Origin: Actinoallomurus iriomotensis
GTDB taxonomy: Bacteria; Actinomycetota; Actinomycetes; Streptosporangiales; Streptosporangiaceae
Reading direction: 5' to 3'
Assembly: GCF_030269445.1 (NCBI RefSeq)
Contig: NZ_BSTJ01000021.1
Span: forward strand, 32,055 to 96,054
Length of the DNA stretch: 64,000 nucleotides
Shown: positions 1-7,788 of the stretch, piece after piece
How positions within the stretch are numbered: position 1 is the first letter of the stretch
Layout of the letters: each line of letters begins with the position of its first letter
Program-made: the position numbers and the translations under genes
The notes under the pieces: model-generated
Seen by the model: the letters and a program-made list of their open reading frames with translations, nothing else
The model's database searches: none
What the model was told of the DNA's origin: nothing

Positions 1-553
1 GGCACACGCAGTTGACGTTGATCCGGTGCCGGGCCATCTCGCGGGCCAGCGACTTGGTGAGCGCGATGACCCCGCCCTTGGCTCCGGCGTAGATGCTCTC
101 GCCGGAACTGCCGACCCGGCCCGCGTCGCTGGCGATGTTCACCACCTTGCCGCCGGCCCCGGCCTCGATCATCGGCGGGAGGAAGGCCCGGCACAGGTAG
201 ACCGGTCCGAGGTAGTTGATGTCGACGACCTTCCGGGCGAAGTCCGGGCCGGCGTCGAGGAACGCGCCGGTGACGTCCCAGCCCGCCGCGTTGACGAGCA
301 CGTTCGGCGCGCCGACCTCACCGCACACCGCGTCGCGCAGCGCCTCGACCGCGCCGGGATCGGCGACGTCGACCCGCCGGGCGGCGACCGGCCCGGGATG
401 GCCGGCGGCCCTGGCGTCGGCGGCGGTGGCCTCGGCGCCGGCCAGATCCAGGTCGGCCGCGACAACGTGGGCGCCGGTGCCGGCCAGGCCCAGCGCGATG
501 GCGCGGCCGATGCCCGAACCCGCCCCGGTGACCAGCGCGATCCGTTCCGTCAT
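1..553 (-). CDS. SDR family oxidoreductase, 3' end cut by window edge
   Basis: This is a classical short-chain dehydrogenase/reductase, a cytoplasmic NAD(P)-dependent oxidoreductase. The ATG is read from position 553 and about 184 codons are inside the window; the C-terminus lies beyond base 1. The Rossmann motif TGAGSGIG is near residue 9, the NAAG motif is mid-domain, and the catalytic stretch with YAGAK carries the Tyr and Lys. The sequence around NAAGWD and the active site reminds me of 2-hydroxycyclohexanecarboxyl-CoA dehydrogenases, but the substrate is an inference. It is divergent from the methyltransferase at 639 with 85 bases between them. Confidence 0.88.
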   Translation of the reverse strand, partial: MTERIALVTGAGSGIGRAIALGLAGTGAHVVAADLDLAGAEATAADARAAGHPGPVAARRVDVADPGAVEALRDAVCGEVGAPNVLVNAAGWDVTGAFLDAGPDFARKVVDINYLGPVYLCRAFLPPMIEAGAGGKVVNIASDAGRVGSSGESIYAGAKGGVIALTKSLAREMARHRINVNCVC

Positions 554-638
554 GAGGCCTCCTCGTCGATTATCCGGGAAAAGGGGATGGGCCGGGGCGC
601 TAATCTTCATACCGCAGGAAAAGGGAGGTGACGGTTCG

Positions 639-1460
639 GTGTCCAAGCGCCGCGACTTCGCCGGCTTCCACACCCGGACACCGAACGAGGCCCGGGTGGT
701 GGACTACCTTCTGGGCGGCAAGGACAACTTCGCCGCCGACCGGGAGGCCGCCGAGCGGGCCATCGCGCTCGCGCCGGGGCTGCCGATGATGGCGCTCGAG
801 AGTCGCAGGTTCCTCGGCCGGGTCGTGCGCTTCCTCGTCGAGGCGGGGATACGGCAGTTCATCGACCTCGGCTGCGGCCTGCCCACGCAGAACAACGCGC
901 ACGAGGTCGCCCAGGCCGCCACGCCGGAGGCGCGGGTGGTCTACGTCGACTTCGACCCGGTCGTGGTCACGCACGCGCGCGCCCTCCTGGCCGACAACGT
1001 ACGGACCAGCGTGGTCCAGGCCGACGTGCGCGATCCCGACCTGATCCTCGGCCATCCCGACCTGGTGCGGCTCATCGACCTGAAGCGGCCCGTCGCGATC
1101 CTGCTGATCTCGACGCTCCAGGCCGTTCCGGAGGACGAGGTGGTCCTGGACATCGTCACCCGCCTGCGCGAGGCGATCTGCCCGGGCAGCTGGATGGTGA
1201 TCTCGCATCCGACCTCCGACGACCGGCCCGAGGTGACCGGGCGGCTCGCCGCGATGTTCCAGGACGAGGAGATCGTCAAGGGCACGCGACGCCGCGACAA
1301 CCTGCGCACCCGGGCCGAGATCGAGCCGTACTTCGACGGCCTGGAGCTGGCCGACCCGGGCATCGTACGGATCCCGGCCTGGCGCCCGGACGGGGCCGGA
1401 CCGGGCGTCGACCCGGAGTCCGTGTGGGCGATCGCCGGAGTCGGCCGCAAACCCGCGTAG
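639..1460 (+). CDS. SAM-dependent methyltransferase, SAV2177/DUF574 family
   Basis: This is a 273-residue protein of the S-adenosyl methyltransferase family common in actinomycetes (PF04672 type). The opening block with ARVVDYLLGGKDNF is the family hallmark, followed by the SAM-binding motif IDLGCGLPT and the acidic strand end VVYVDFDP. The GTG at 639 is chosen because AAGGGAGG lies about ten bases upstream; the frame stays open further 5' but that part is antisense to the SDR. Substrates of the family are unknown. Neighbours give no pathway hint. Confidence 0.85.
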   Translation: MSKRRDFAGFHTRTPNEARVVDYLLGGKDNFAADREAAERAIALAPGLPMMALESRRFLGRVVRFLVEAGIRQFIDLGCGLPTQNNAHEVAQAATPEARVVYVDFDPVVVTHARALLADNVRTSVVQADVRDPDLILGHPDLVRLIDLKRPVAILLISTLQAVPEDEVVLDIVTRLREAICPGSWMVISHPTSDDRPEVTGRLAAMFQDEEIVKGTRRRDNLRTRAEIEPYFDGLELADPGIVRIPAWRPDGAGPGVDPESVWAIAGVGRKPA

Positions 1461-1463
1461 GCG

Positions 1464-2681
1464 TCAGCCGAGTCCCAGCGGCAGGAACCGCAGGGACCGG
1501 AACTCCAGGTTGTGGTGCCACTCGGGTTCACCGGCCGGCCGGATCTTCGGGAACCGGGCGAACAGTGCCGTGAAGAACCACTTGAGCTGGAGTCCGGCGA
1601 TCTGCCGGCCGAGGCAGGAGTGCGGCCCGGAGCCGAACGAGAGGTTCCTGCCGCTGTTCGCCCGGCCGAGGTCGAAGGCGTCCGGCCGCGGGAACACGCG
1701 GTGGTCCCGGTTCGCCGCGCCGAGGAAGAGCGCGACGCACCGTCCCTTCTCGATCCGCACGCCGCCGATTTCGAGGTCCTCCTTGGCGACGCGCCAGGTG
1801 AACTGGTTGGAGGCGTTGTAGCGCACCACCTCGTTGACCGCGTTGTCGGCGCACGCGCGTTCGGTCAGGAAACGCCCGATCTGCGGCTGGTTCCGGGCGA
1901 AGGAGAGCATGCCGCTGCTGGCCGAGCCGGGCGTCGTGGGCGCGTACAGCGCGATGAGCAGCAGGACGAGCTGGTGCGTCGTCTGCTCGAACGTGGCCTC
2001 GGCGTCCTCCTGAGCGGCCGCGAGACGCGCGATGACCGTGTCCGGAAGAACCCGGCCTCGGCCGCCCCGGATCAGCTCTCGCGCGTAGGTGTGCAGCTCC
2101 GTGAGGTGTTCGAGCAGGCGGTCGAACTCCATCGGCTGGTCTCGCGGGCCGGACCAGTAGGTCATGAGCGCGTTCACCCGGGGGACGACGAAGTCCAGGT
2201 CCTCCTCGGGCACGCCGAAGGCGTGGACCGAGGTGCGGACGGGCAGCCGCAGGGCCAGTTCTGACACGGCGTCGATCTCCGTGGCACGGCGCGGAACGGT
2301 GGCGACCAGATCGGCCGTGACGCGTCGGATGACCTCGCCGTAATGGTCGTGCGCCGCGCGGCTGAAAGCCGGATGGGTGGATCTTCGCAGTGAGTCGTGC
2401 AGCGGAGGATCGGTGTACATCATCACGTTCTTGGTGAAGCGGTGATAGATGTTGCCGGGCGGCACCGAGCGGCCGTCGAATTTCACGCGCAGGACTTCTT
2501 CCATGCGCTCCGCCGTGAGCCGTGAGTCCGTCAGCGCGCCGGCGCAGTCGGCGTACCTCAGGACGGCCCAGGCGTTGAGGCCGTCACACCAGTGGACCGG
2601 CTCGCATTCGGCCAGCTCAGCGTAGACGGGATAGGGGTCGGGGATGATGCCGGGATCCGCTAATCGCGAAGAATTGTGCAC
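1464..2681 (-). CDS. Cytochrome P450
   Basis: This is a 405-residue bacterial class P450, likely soluble. The heme-binding loop [12 protein letters not shown] places the thiolate Cys near residue 356, and the ExxR motif of the K helix is seen as EVVR. The GTG at 2681 is chosen because GGAAGGAG precedes it by seven bases; an upstream extension of the frame would run into the divergent promoter. The I-helix is odd: where most P450s have an acid before Thr (AGxET/DT), this one reads YAPTTPG, so the acid is replaced by Pro. It is divergent from an ABC exporter operon, which suggests shared control and possibly tailoring or detoxification of an exported compound; that role is inferred. Confidence 0.9.
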   Translation of the reverse strand: MHNSSRLADPGIIPDPYPVYAELAECEPVHWCDGLNAWAVLRYADCAGALTDSRLTAERMEEVLRVKFDGRSVPPGNIYHRFTKNVMMYTDPPLHDSLRRSTHPAFSRAAHDHYGEVIRRVTADLVATVPRRATEIDAVSELALRLPVRTSVHAFGVPEEDLDFVVPRVNALMTYWSGPRDQPMEFDRLLEHLTELHTYARELIRGGRGRVLPDTVIARLAAAQEDAEATFEQTTHQLVLLLIALYAPTTPGSASSGMLSFARNQPQIGRFLTERACADNAVNEVVRYNASNQFTWRVAKEDLEIGGVRIEKGRCVALFLGAANRDHRVFPRPDAFDLGRANSGRNLSFGSGPHSCLGRQIAGLQLKWFFTALFARFPKIRPAGEPEWHHNLEFRSLRFLPLGLG

Positions 2682-2768
2682 GGGTCCACTCCTTCCGTGC
2701 GGATGAAATGTAGTCGGGGATGCTGTCACCTTACGACTTTCCCTTGCCGAGGGTGTCCTTTTTCGGGG

Positions 2769-2812
2769 TTGACGAAGAAATTCAACAGCTGTAGAATTCA
2801 ATGCCTGTTGAA
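2769..2812 (+). promoter_or_regulatory. Sigma-70-like promoter overlapped by an inverted repeat operator
   Basis: A -35 box TTGACG (2769-2774) and a -10 box TAGAAT (2792-2797) are separated by 17 bases and face the ABC operon starting at 2845. A perfect 8-base inverted repeat, TTCAACAG (2781-2788) and CTGTTGAA (2805-2812), brackets the -10 box. This is the layout expected for a repressor operator, and the TetR gene at the end of the same operon (5688) is the obvious candidate. The protein-site link is inferred. Confidence 0.6.
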
Positions 2813-2844
2813 TGGCATGATCGCCGAATTCGGGAGGTCCCGCT

Positions 2845-3912
2845 GTGTGGGCCATGGTGACCAAGGAGTTTCGCCAGCTGCGGCGTGACCGGCGCACGCT
2901 GGCGATGATGATCGTTCTTCCCGTGCTGCTGCTGGTCGTCTTCGGCTACGCCGCCAGCTTCAACGTCCACGAGATCCCGACGGTCGTGGTCGGTCCCGGC
3001 GCCTCGCGTGCCGCCGCCTCCCTCCGGCCGCCGTTCGACGTGACGCGCGTGGACGCCGGCGCCGATGAGTCCGCGGCCCGGTCCGACATCGCGCACGGCC
3101 GGGCCGTCGTCGCGCTGGTGACCCGGCCGGGAACAGGCATGTCGGTTCTGCTGGACGGCACTCAGCTGTTCTCGGCGCAGGCCGCGCAGAGCGCCCTCGC
3201 GCGCACCGGGGCCCTCGGCGCGTCCGCGCACGTCACGATCCTGTACAACCCGAGGCTCAAGACCTCATGGATCATGGTGCCGGGCCTGGCCGGCCTTATC
3301 CTGGCGTTCGTCGGCACGGTGATCACGAGTCTCGGCGTCGTGCGCGAGCGTCAGGCCGGCACGCTCGAACAGCTCGCGGTCATGCCCCTGCGCCCGTGGG
3401 ACGTCATCATCGGGAAGATCATCCCGTACTTCCTCGTGGCGGCGGCCGACCTCACCGCGATCGTGGTCATCGGGAGGCTGCTGTTCGGAGTGCCCTTCGC
3501 CGGCAACGTCGGGGTCTTCGCGCTCGGCGCGATGCTGTTCCTCCTCGTCACCCTCGGCATGGGCGTCCTCATCTCGACCGTCTCGCAGAACCAGGGGCAG
3601 GCCATCCAGCTCGCGCTGATGACCCTGCTGCCCCAGATCCTGCTGTCCGGCCTGATCTTCCCGCTGTCGTCCATGGCGGCGGGCGTCCGGTGGATCTCCT
3701 ACGTCCTGCCGCTCACCTACTTCGTCCGGCTCAGCCGCGCCGTCATGCTGAAGGGCACCTCGATCACCGGACTGTGGCAGCCCCTCGTACTGCTGGCCCT
3801 CCTGGGCGTCGCGGTGCTCGGCCTCGCCGTGCTCCGCTTCCGCCGCGACCTGGCTCCGGGCGGCGGCGACGGAGACGAGGAGCCGGCCGTACGCGAGTCG
3901 GTGACCGCGTGA
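2845..3912 (+). CDS. ABC-2 type transporter permease
   Basis: This 355-residue membrane protein is the permease of an ABC-2 (DrrB/YhfA-like) exporter. It has an N-terminal membrane segment after a charged lead (residues about 20-40), a large extracytoplasmic loop, and five hydrophobic segments in the C-terminal half, with the family block [16 protein letters not shown] in between. The GTG start at 2845 has GGGAGG seven bases upstream. Two ATPase genes and a TetR gene follow in the same direction, so it is the membrane part of that exporter. Only one permease gene is seen, so it would act as a homodimer with two different ATPases. The cargo is unknown. Confidence 0.88.
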   Translation: MWAMVTKEFRQLRRDRRTLAMMIVLPVLLLVVFGYAASFNVHEIPTVVVGPGASRAAASLRPPFDVTRVDAGADESAARSDIAHGRAVVALVTRPGTGMSVLLDGTQLFSAQAAQSALARTGALGASAHVTILYNPRLKTSWIMVPGLAGLILAFVGTVITSLGVVRERQAGTLEQLAVMPLRPWDVIIGKIIPYFLVAAADLTAIVVIGRLLFGVPFAGNVGVFALGAMLFLLVTLGMGVLISTVSQNQGQAIQLALMTLLPQILLSGLIFPLSSMAAGVRWISYVLPLTYFVRLSRAVMLKGTSITGLWQPLVLLALLGVAVLGLAVLRFRRDLAPGGGDGDEEPAVRESVTA

Positions 3913-3976
3913 GCGAGCGAAGCGAGCGAACCAGAGACACGCGGGCCGAGATCACTCCTCCGACGAAGGAGGGTTC

Positions 3977-4819
3977 ATGAGGTGGGGACTGGACGGGGTG
4001 ACCGTCCGGTTCGGCTCGCGGGTCGCGCTCGCGGACGTGACCGTGCCGGCGGAGCCCTCGGCCGTGACGGTCGTGGTCGGCGGCGACGGCGCGGGCAAGT
4101 CGACCTGCCTGCGGAGCCTCGTCGGGCTGGTGCGGCCCGACGAGGGGCGCGTGAGCCGCCCGCCCAAGACGAGGATCGGGTACGTCCCGGCCACCGGCGG
4201 GCTCTACCCCGACCTGACCGTAGCGGAGAACCTCGCCTTCGCCGTGTCGTCGTACGGGGTCCGGGGCGCCGACGTCGGCGCGATGCTCGACCGGATCGGC
4301 CTGGCGGGTGCCCGTGACCGGCTGGGCGGGCGGTTGTCCGGCGGGATGCAACGGAAGCTGTCCGTCGGGCTGGCGCTCATCCACGGCCCCGACCTGCTGG
4401 TCCTCGACGAGCCCACCACGGGCGTCGACCCGGTGAGCCGCATGGAGCTGTGGCGGCTCGTGTCCGGCGCGGCCGCCGGCGGCACCGCGGTGGTCGTCGC
4501 CACGACCTACGTCAACGAGGCCGAGCGCGGCACCCGCGCCGTCCTGCTGGACGACGGGCGGGTGCTGGCCGATGGTTCCGCCGCCGACATCGCCGCGGGC
4601 GTGCCCGGCGCGGTCGGCCGCCGCCGCGCCCGCGACGGTGTGTCCCCGGGCGGTGAATGGTGGCGCCGCGGCGCCGGCTGGCGTGTGTGGTCGCCGTCGG
4701 GCGACCTTCCGGAGGGAACGGAGGCGGTACGGCCCGATCTCCACGACGCCGCGATCGTGGCGGCCCTCGCCGCCGAGCGTGGCACCGGCGGCCGGTCCGC
4801 CGGTGCGAAGGAGGAGTGA
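3977..4819 (+). CDS. ABC exporter ATPase A (lacks Q-loop Gln and switch His)
   Basis: This 280-residue nucleotide-binding protein works with the permease at 2845. Walker A is GGDGAGKST (residues 35-43), the signature is canonical LSGGM (120-124), and Walker B is LLVLDE (140-145). Two switch residues are missing: the Q-loop position is Ala (PATGG, residue 72) and the H-loop His is Tyr (ATTY, residue 178). Because the next gene has the opposite defects, the two probably form a heterodimer with one good and one degenerate ATP site. The ATG at 3977 follows GAAGGAGGG. The stop lies three bases from the next start. Confidence 0.88.
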   Translation: MRWGLDGVTVRFGSRVALADVTVPAEPSAVTVVVGGDGAGKSTCLRSLVGLVRPDEGRVSRPPKTRIGYVPATGGLYPDLTVAENLAFAVSSYGVRGADVGAMLDRIGLAGARDRLGGRLSGGMQRKLSVGLALIHGPDLLVLDEPTTGVDPVSRMELWRLVSGAAAGGTAVVVATTYVNEAERGTRAVLLDDGRVLADGSAADIAAGVPGAVGRRRARDGVSPGGEWWRRGAGWRVWSPSGDLPEGTEAVRPDLHDAAIVAALAAERGTGGRSAGAKEE

Positions 4820-4822
4820 CCG

Positions 4823-5731
4823 ATGCTCGCTCAGGCGCAGGAGGTCTCGGTCCGGTTCGGTTCGTTCACCGCGGTGCGCGCGGTGAACATGACCGTCGGC
4901 CCGGGGGAGGTGGTCGGCCTGCTCGGCGCGAACGGCGCCGGCAAGACCACGCTGATCCGGGTCCTGCTCGGCCTGCTGCGGCCGAGCGCCGGGCGGGCGC
5001 GGCTGTTCGGGGCCCGGCCGTCGCTGGAGACGCGGCGTTCGGTGGGCTATGTCCCGCAGACGCTCGGCCTGTACTCCGACCTGACGGTCCGGGAGAACTG
5101 GAGCTTCGCCGCCTCCGCCTTCGGCCGTGCCGGCACCCGCGTGCCGGCCGACCTCCGGCCCTGGGAGGATGATCTCGTCGGCGGGCTGTCCCTCGGCGTG
5201 GCGCGGCGCGTCGCGTTCGCGGTCGCCCTGTCGCACGAGCCGAAGCTGTTCGTCCTGGACGAGCCGACCTCCGGCGTCGGCCCGCTCGGCGCGGCCCGGC
5301 TGTGGCAGGAGATCCGGCAGGCCGCCGAGCAGGGGGCGGGCGTCCTGGTGACGACGCACAACATGGAGGAGGCCGAGCAGTGCGACCGGCTGTACGTGAT
5401 GGTCGCCGGCCGGGTCGAGGCCGAGGGCGCCGTCGCGGAGGTGATCGGCGACCGGACGGTCCTGGAGGTGCGCTGCGCCGACTGGATGCGCGCCTACCAG
5501 GCGCTCGACGACCACGGCTTCGCCGTCCAGGCCCACGGCTCCGTGTTGCGGGTGCCGGTGCCGCCGGGCGAACGCGACACGGTGACCGGCCTGCTGGAGC
5601 ATGCCGGCATGGACGTCACCGTACGGGTCCGGCCCGCCGGCCTGGAGGAGGCGTTCATGGCGATCCTGGGAGACGGGAGGGCGGCTCATGACCCGCACGG
5701 GGCGCAGGCCGGGGGCTCCGCACACGCGTGA
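4823..5731 (+). CDS. ABC exporter ATPase B (degenerate signature)
   Basis: This 302-residue ATPase is the second of the exporter pair. Walker A is GANGAGKTT (35-43), the Q-loop Gln is present (79), Walker B is LFVLDE (142-147) and the switch His is present in VTTHNM (179). The signature is degenerate, LSLGV (122-126) in place of LSGGQ, and the D-loop reads SGVGP rather than SGLDP. These defects face the same site as the lost residues of ATPase A. The C-terminal third after residue 200 is the extra domain seen in drug-export ATPases. It overlaps the TetR gene by 44 bases. Confidence 0.88.
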   Translation: MLAQAQEVSVRFGSFTAVRAVNMTVGPGEVVGLLGANGAGKTTLIRVLLGLLRPSAGRARLFGARPSLETRRSVGYVPQTLGLYSDLTVRENWSFAASAFGRAGTRVPADLRPWEDDLVGGLSLGVARRVAFAVALSHEPKLFVLDEPTSGVGPLGAARLWQEIRQAAEQGAGVLVTTHNMEEAEQCDRLYVMVAGRVEAEGAVAEVIGDRTVLEVRCADWMRAYQALDDHGFAVQAHGSVLRVPVPPGERDTVTGLLEHAGMDVTVRVRPAGLEEAFMAILGDGRAAHDPHGAQAGGSAHA

Positions 5732-6263
5732 GGCGATCATGACCGCCGCCCGGCGCTGCTTCGGCACGTCGGGGTATGAGGCGACCTCGCTCCGGCGGGT
5801 CGCGGACGAGGCCGGGGTGGACCCCGCGTTGCTGATCCACTACTTCGGGAGCAAGGAGGGCCTGTTCACCGCCGCGATGGGGCTGCCGTTCCGGCCGTCG
5901 GAGCTGTTCGCCGGGCTGCCGGAGATGACGCTGCCCGAGGCGGCGCGGACCATCGCCGGTCTCTTCCTCCGGCTGGCCGACGGCGACGACAGCCGGAACG
6001 CCATGCTCGCCCTGGTCCGCTCGGCGGTGTCGAACGAGCGGGCGGCCGCCATGCTCCGGGAGTTCGTCACCGAGGAACTCCTCACCATCATCGGCGGCGT
6101 CTCGACCCGTGCCGACGCGCGCATGCGCGCGTCGCTGGTGGCCGCCCAGCTCATCGGCGTCGCCATGCTCCGGCACGTCGTGAAGATCGAGACGCTCGCC
6201 GACGCGTCCCCGGAGGAGATCGTCGCGCTCGTCGCTCCGGTGATCGAGCAGTACCTGCGGTAG
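5688..6263 (+). CDS. TetR family transcriptional regulator
   Basis: This 191-residue repressor-type regulator has an N-terminal helix-turn-helix (about residues 15-60, with TSLRRVADEAGVDPALLIHY, a typical TetR block) and a ligand-binding C-terminal half. The ATG at 5688 is chosen because GGGAGG is just upstream and the family N-terminus begins there; it sits inside the end of ATPase B, which suggests translational coupling. It is likely to control the exporter operon and possibly the divergent P450 through the inverted repeat at 2781-2812. Confidence 0.87.
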   Translation: MTRTGRRPGAPHTREAIMTAARRCFGTSGYEATSLRRVADEAGVDPALLIHYFGSKEGLFTAAMGLPFRPSELFAGLPEMTLPEAARTIAGLFLRLADGDDSRNAMLALVRSAVSNERAAAMLREFVTEELLTIIGGVSTRADARMRASLVAAQLIGVAMLRHVVKIETLADASPEEIVALVAPVIEQYLR

Positions 6264-6275
6264 GGCCCGCGCGGC

Positions 6276-7064
6276 TCAGGCGAGGCTCTCGCCGCCGTCG
6301 ACGGTGAGGACCTGGCCGGTGACGTAGTTGTTGGCCATGAGGAAGAGCGCCGAGGCGGCGGCCTCCTCGGCGGTGCCGAAGCGGCCGAGGGGAGCGGTCG
6401 ATCCTGCCTCGGCGACCGCGTCGTCGGAGTCCAGCGACGGGAGCGAGCGCAGGAGCGGGGTGTCGATCCGGCCGTAGCGGACGGTGTTCACGCGCAGCCG
6501 CGCGGGGGCGAGCTCCACGGCCAGGGCTTTGGTGAGCGTCTCCACGGCGCCGGCGGCCGACAGCGGGACGGTCATGCCCGGAGCGGGGCGGAGCACGAGG
6601 ATCCCCGAGCTGAACGTGATCGAGCCTCCCGCGGGAAGCCGGGTCGCCGCCGTACGGGCGATGGCGAAGGTCGTCCCGAGGAGGGCGTCGAAGGTCGCGC
6701 GGACGTCGTCGGCCGACAGCCCGGTCACCGGGCCGGTGCCGCTGAGGCCGCCCGCGGTGACGAAGACGTGGTCGACGTGACCCGCCCCGTCGAAGGCCTC
6801 GGCGAGGGTCCGCTCGTCTCCGCCGTCGCCGGAGACGCCCAGCACGGCGTCGTCGGGATCCTCGGCCGGGCCCGCGCTTCGTACCCGGGAGACGGCGGCC
6901 TTCAGTCGGCCGGGGTCGCGGCCGACCAGCACGACGCGGGCGCCGACCGAACGCAGCAGGACGCCCGCCGCCAGGCCGATGCCCGAGCTTCCGCCGATGA
7001 GGACGGCGGTCGTACCGGAGAGGGCACTCGTCAGCGGCGAACGAACGGGAATGGGAGCGCTCAT
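6276..7064 (-). CDS. SDR family protein with missing catalytic Tyr and Lys
   Basis: This 262-residue protein has the SDR fold with the NAD(P)-binding motif GGSSGIG (24-30) and a well-kept C-terminal VTGQVLTVDGGESLA. The active site is altered: where SDRs have YSASK, this protein has LSAAG, so both the Tyr and the Lys are gone, although the upstream Ser (FSSGI) remains. Some SDR subgroups (Lin1944-like) share such loss. It is divergent from a TetR gene at 7164 and an operator copy lies 20 bases before its ATG. Its role may be regulatory or use an unusual chemistry; I cannot tell which. Confidence 0.85.
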   Translation of the reverse strand: MSAPIPVRSPLTSALSGTTAVLIGGSSGIGLAAGVLLRSVGARVVLVGRDPGRLKAAVSRVRSAGPAEDPDDAVLGVSGDGGDERTLAEAFDGAGHVDHVFVTAGGLSGTGPVTGLSADDVRATFDALLGTTFAIARTAATRLPAGGSITFSSGILVLRPAPGMTVPLSAAGAVETLTKALAVELAPARLRVNTVRYGRIDTPLLRSLPSLDSDDAVAEAGSTAPLGRFGTAEEAAASALFLMANNYVTGQVLTVDGGESLA

Positions 7065-7083
7065 GTAAGAACCCTTCGGGAAT

Positions 7084-7097
7084 AAACCATCTGGTTG
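7084..7097 (+). promoter_or_regulatory. Predicted TetR operator, copy 1
   Basis: The sequence AAACCATCTGGTTG holds a palindrome (AACCA/TGGTT) and lies just upstream of the SDR start at 7064. An almost identical copy in inverted orientation lies at 7141-7154. The paired copies between divergent TetR and SDR genes are what a shared repressor would need. Confidence 0.6.
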
Positions 7098-7140
7098 TTT
7101 TAGAAGCTGCCTCGATACTGCCGTGTGAGAGGAGAGGAGT

Positions 7141-7154
7141 CAACCGGATGGTTT
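7141..7154 (-). promoter_or_regulatory. Predicted TetR operator, copy 2
   Basis: On the minus strand this reads AAACCATCCGGTTG, one base different from the copy at 7084. It lies directly upstream of the TetR start at 7164, so it would serve autoregulation. Confidence 0.6.
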
Positions 7155-7163
7155 AATTCGTGC

Positions 7164-7769
7164 ATGGCCTATGACGCGGAGGACACCAGGCGGCGGATCT
7201 TCGAGGCCGCCGCCGCCGAGTTCGCCGAGCACGGCCTGGCCGGGGCCAGGGTCGACCGGATCGCGACCGCCGCCCGGGCCAACAAGCAGGCCATCTACCT
7301 GTACTACGGGAGCAAGGAGAAGCTGTTCGCCGCCATCGTGCGGGCGAAGCTGGAAGAGGTCCGCGTCTCCGTGTTCATCGACCCGGACGCGGTGGCCGAG
7401 TCGGTCGGGCAGATGTTCGACTGGTACCGGGAACACCCGGAGCTGATCAGGCTGCTGCTGTGGGAGGCGCTGGAGGTGCGCGACGACGCGGACGACAGCG
7501 AACGGGAGCGCCTCTACGGCTTCCGCGAGAAGGTCGACCGGCTCGTGGACGCAGGCGTGGCCCGGCACCTCCCCGAGGACGCCCGCGTCCGCGCCGCCCA
7601 GGACCTGCTGTTCACCATCATTGGACTGATCGCCTGGAACTTCGCGGTGCCCAGGACGTGCCGCGCCGTCCTGGGCGAGGAGACCGAACAGGCCGCCCTG
7701 GACCGCCGCCGCGAGACGGTCATCGCCACCGCCCGCCGGCTCGCCACCGCGCCGGACCCCTCACGCTGA
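7164..7769 (+). CDS. TetR family transcriptional regulator
   Basis: This 201-residue regulator has an N-terminal TetR helix-turn-helix (residues about 10-55, ending in KQAIYLYYGSKEKLF) and an all-helical C-terminal domain. The ATG at 7164 matches the usual family N-terminus (MAYDAEDTRRRI). A GTG at 7125 is in frame, but starting there would put the operator inside the gene; no good ribosome site precedes 7164, so a leaderless or short-leader message is possible. It is divergent from the SDR gene at 6276-7064 and likely represses it and itself. Confidence 0.85.
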   Translation: MAYDAEDTRRRIFEAAAAEFAEHGLAGARVDRIATAARANKQAIYLYYGSKEKLFAAIVRAKLEEVRVSVFIDPDAVAESVGQMFDWYREHPELIRLLLWEALEVRDDADDSERERLYGFREKVDRLVDAGVARHLPEDARVRAAQDLLFTIIGLIAWNFAVPRTCRAVLGEETEQAALDRRRETVIATARRLATAPDPSR

Positions 7770-7788
7770 CCCGGCGGACGCGGCCGTC

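Noticed and set aside
3764..5767. Long open frame on the minus strand across the exporter ATPase genes
   Set aside because: It is antisense to two clear ABC ATPases, has a low-complexity Arg/Pro/Gly-rich translation and matches no family. Such shadows are normal in very GC-rich DNA.
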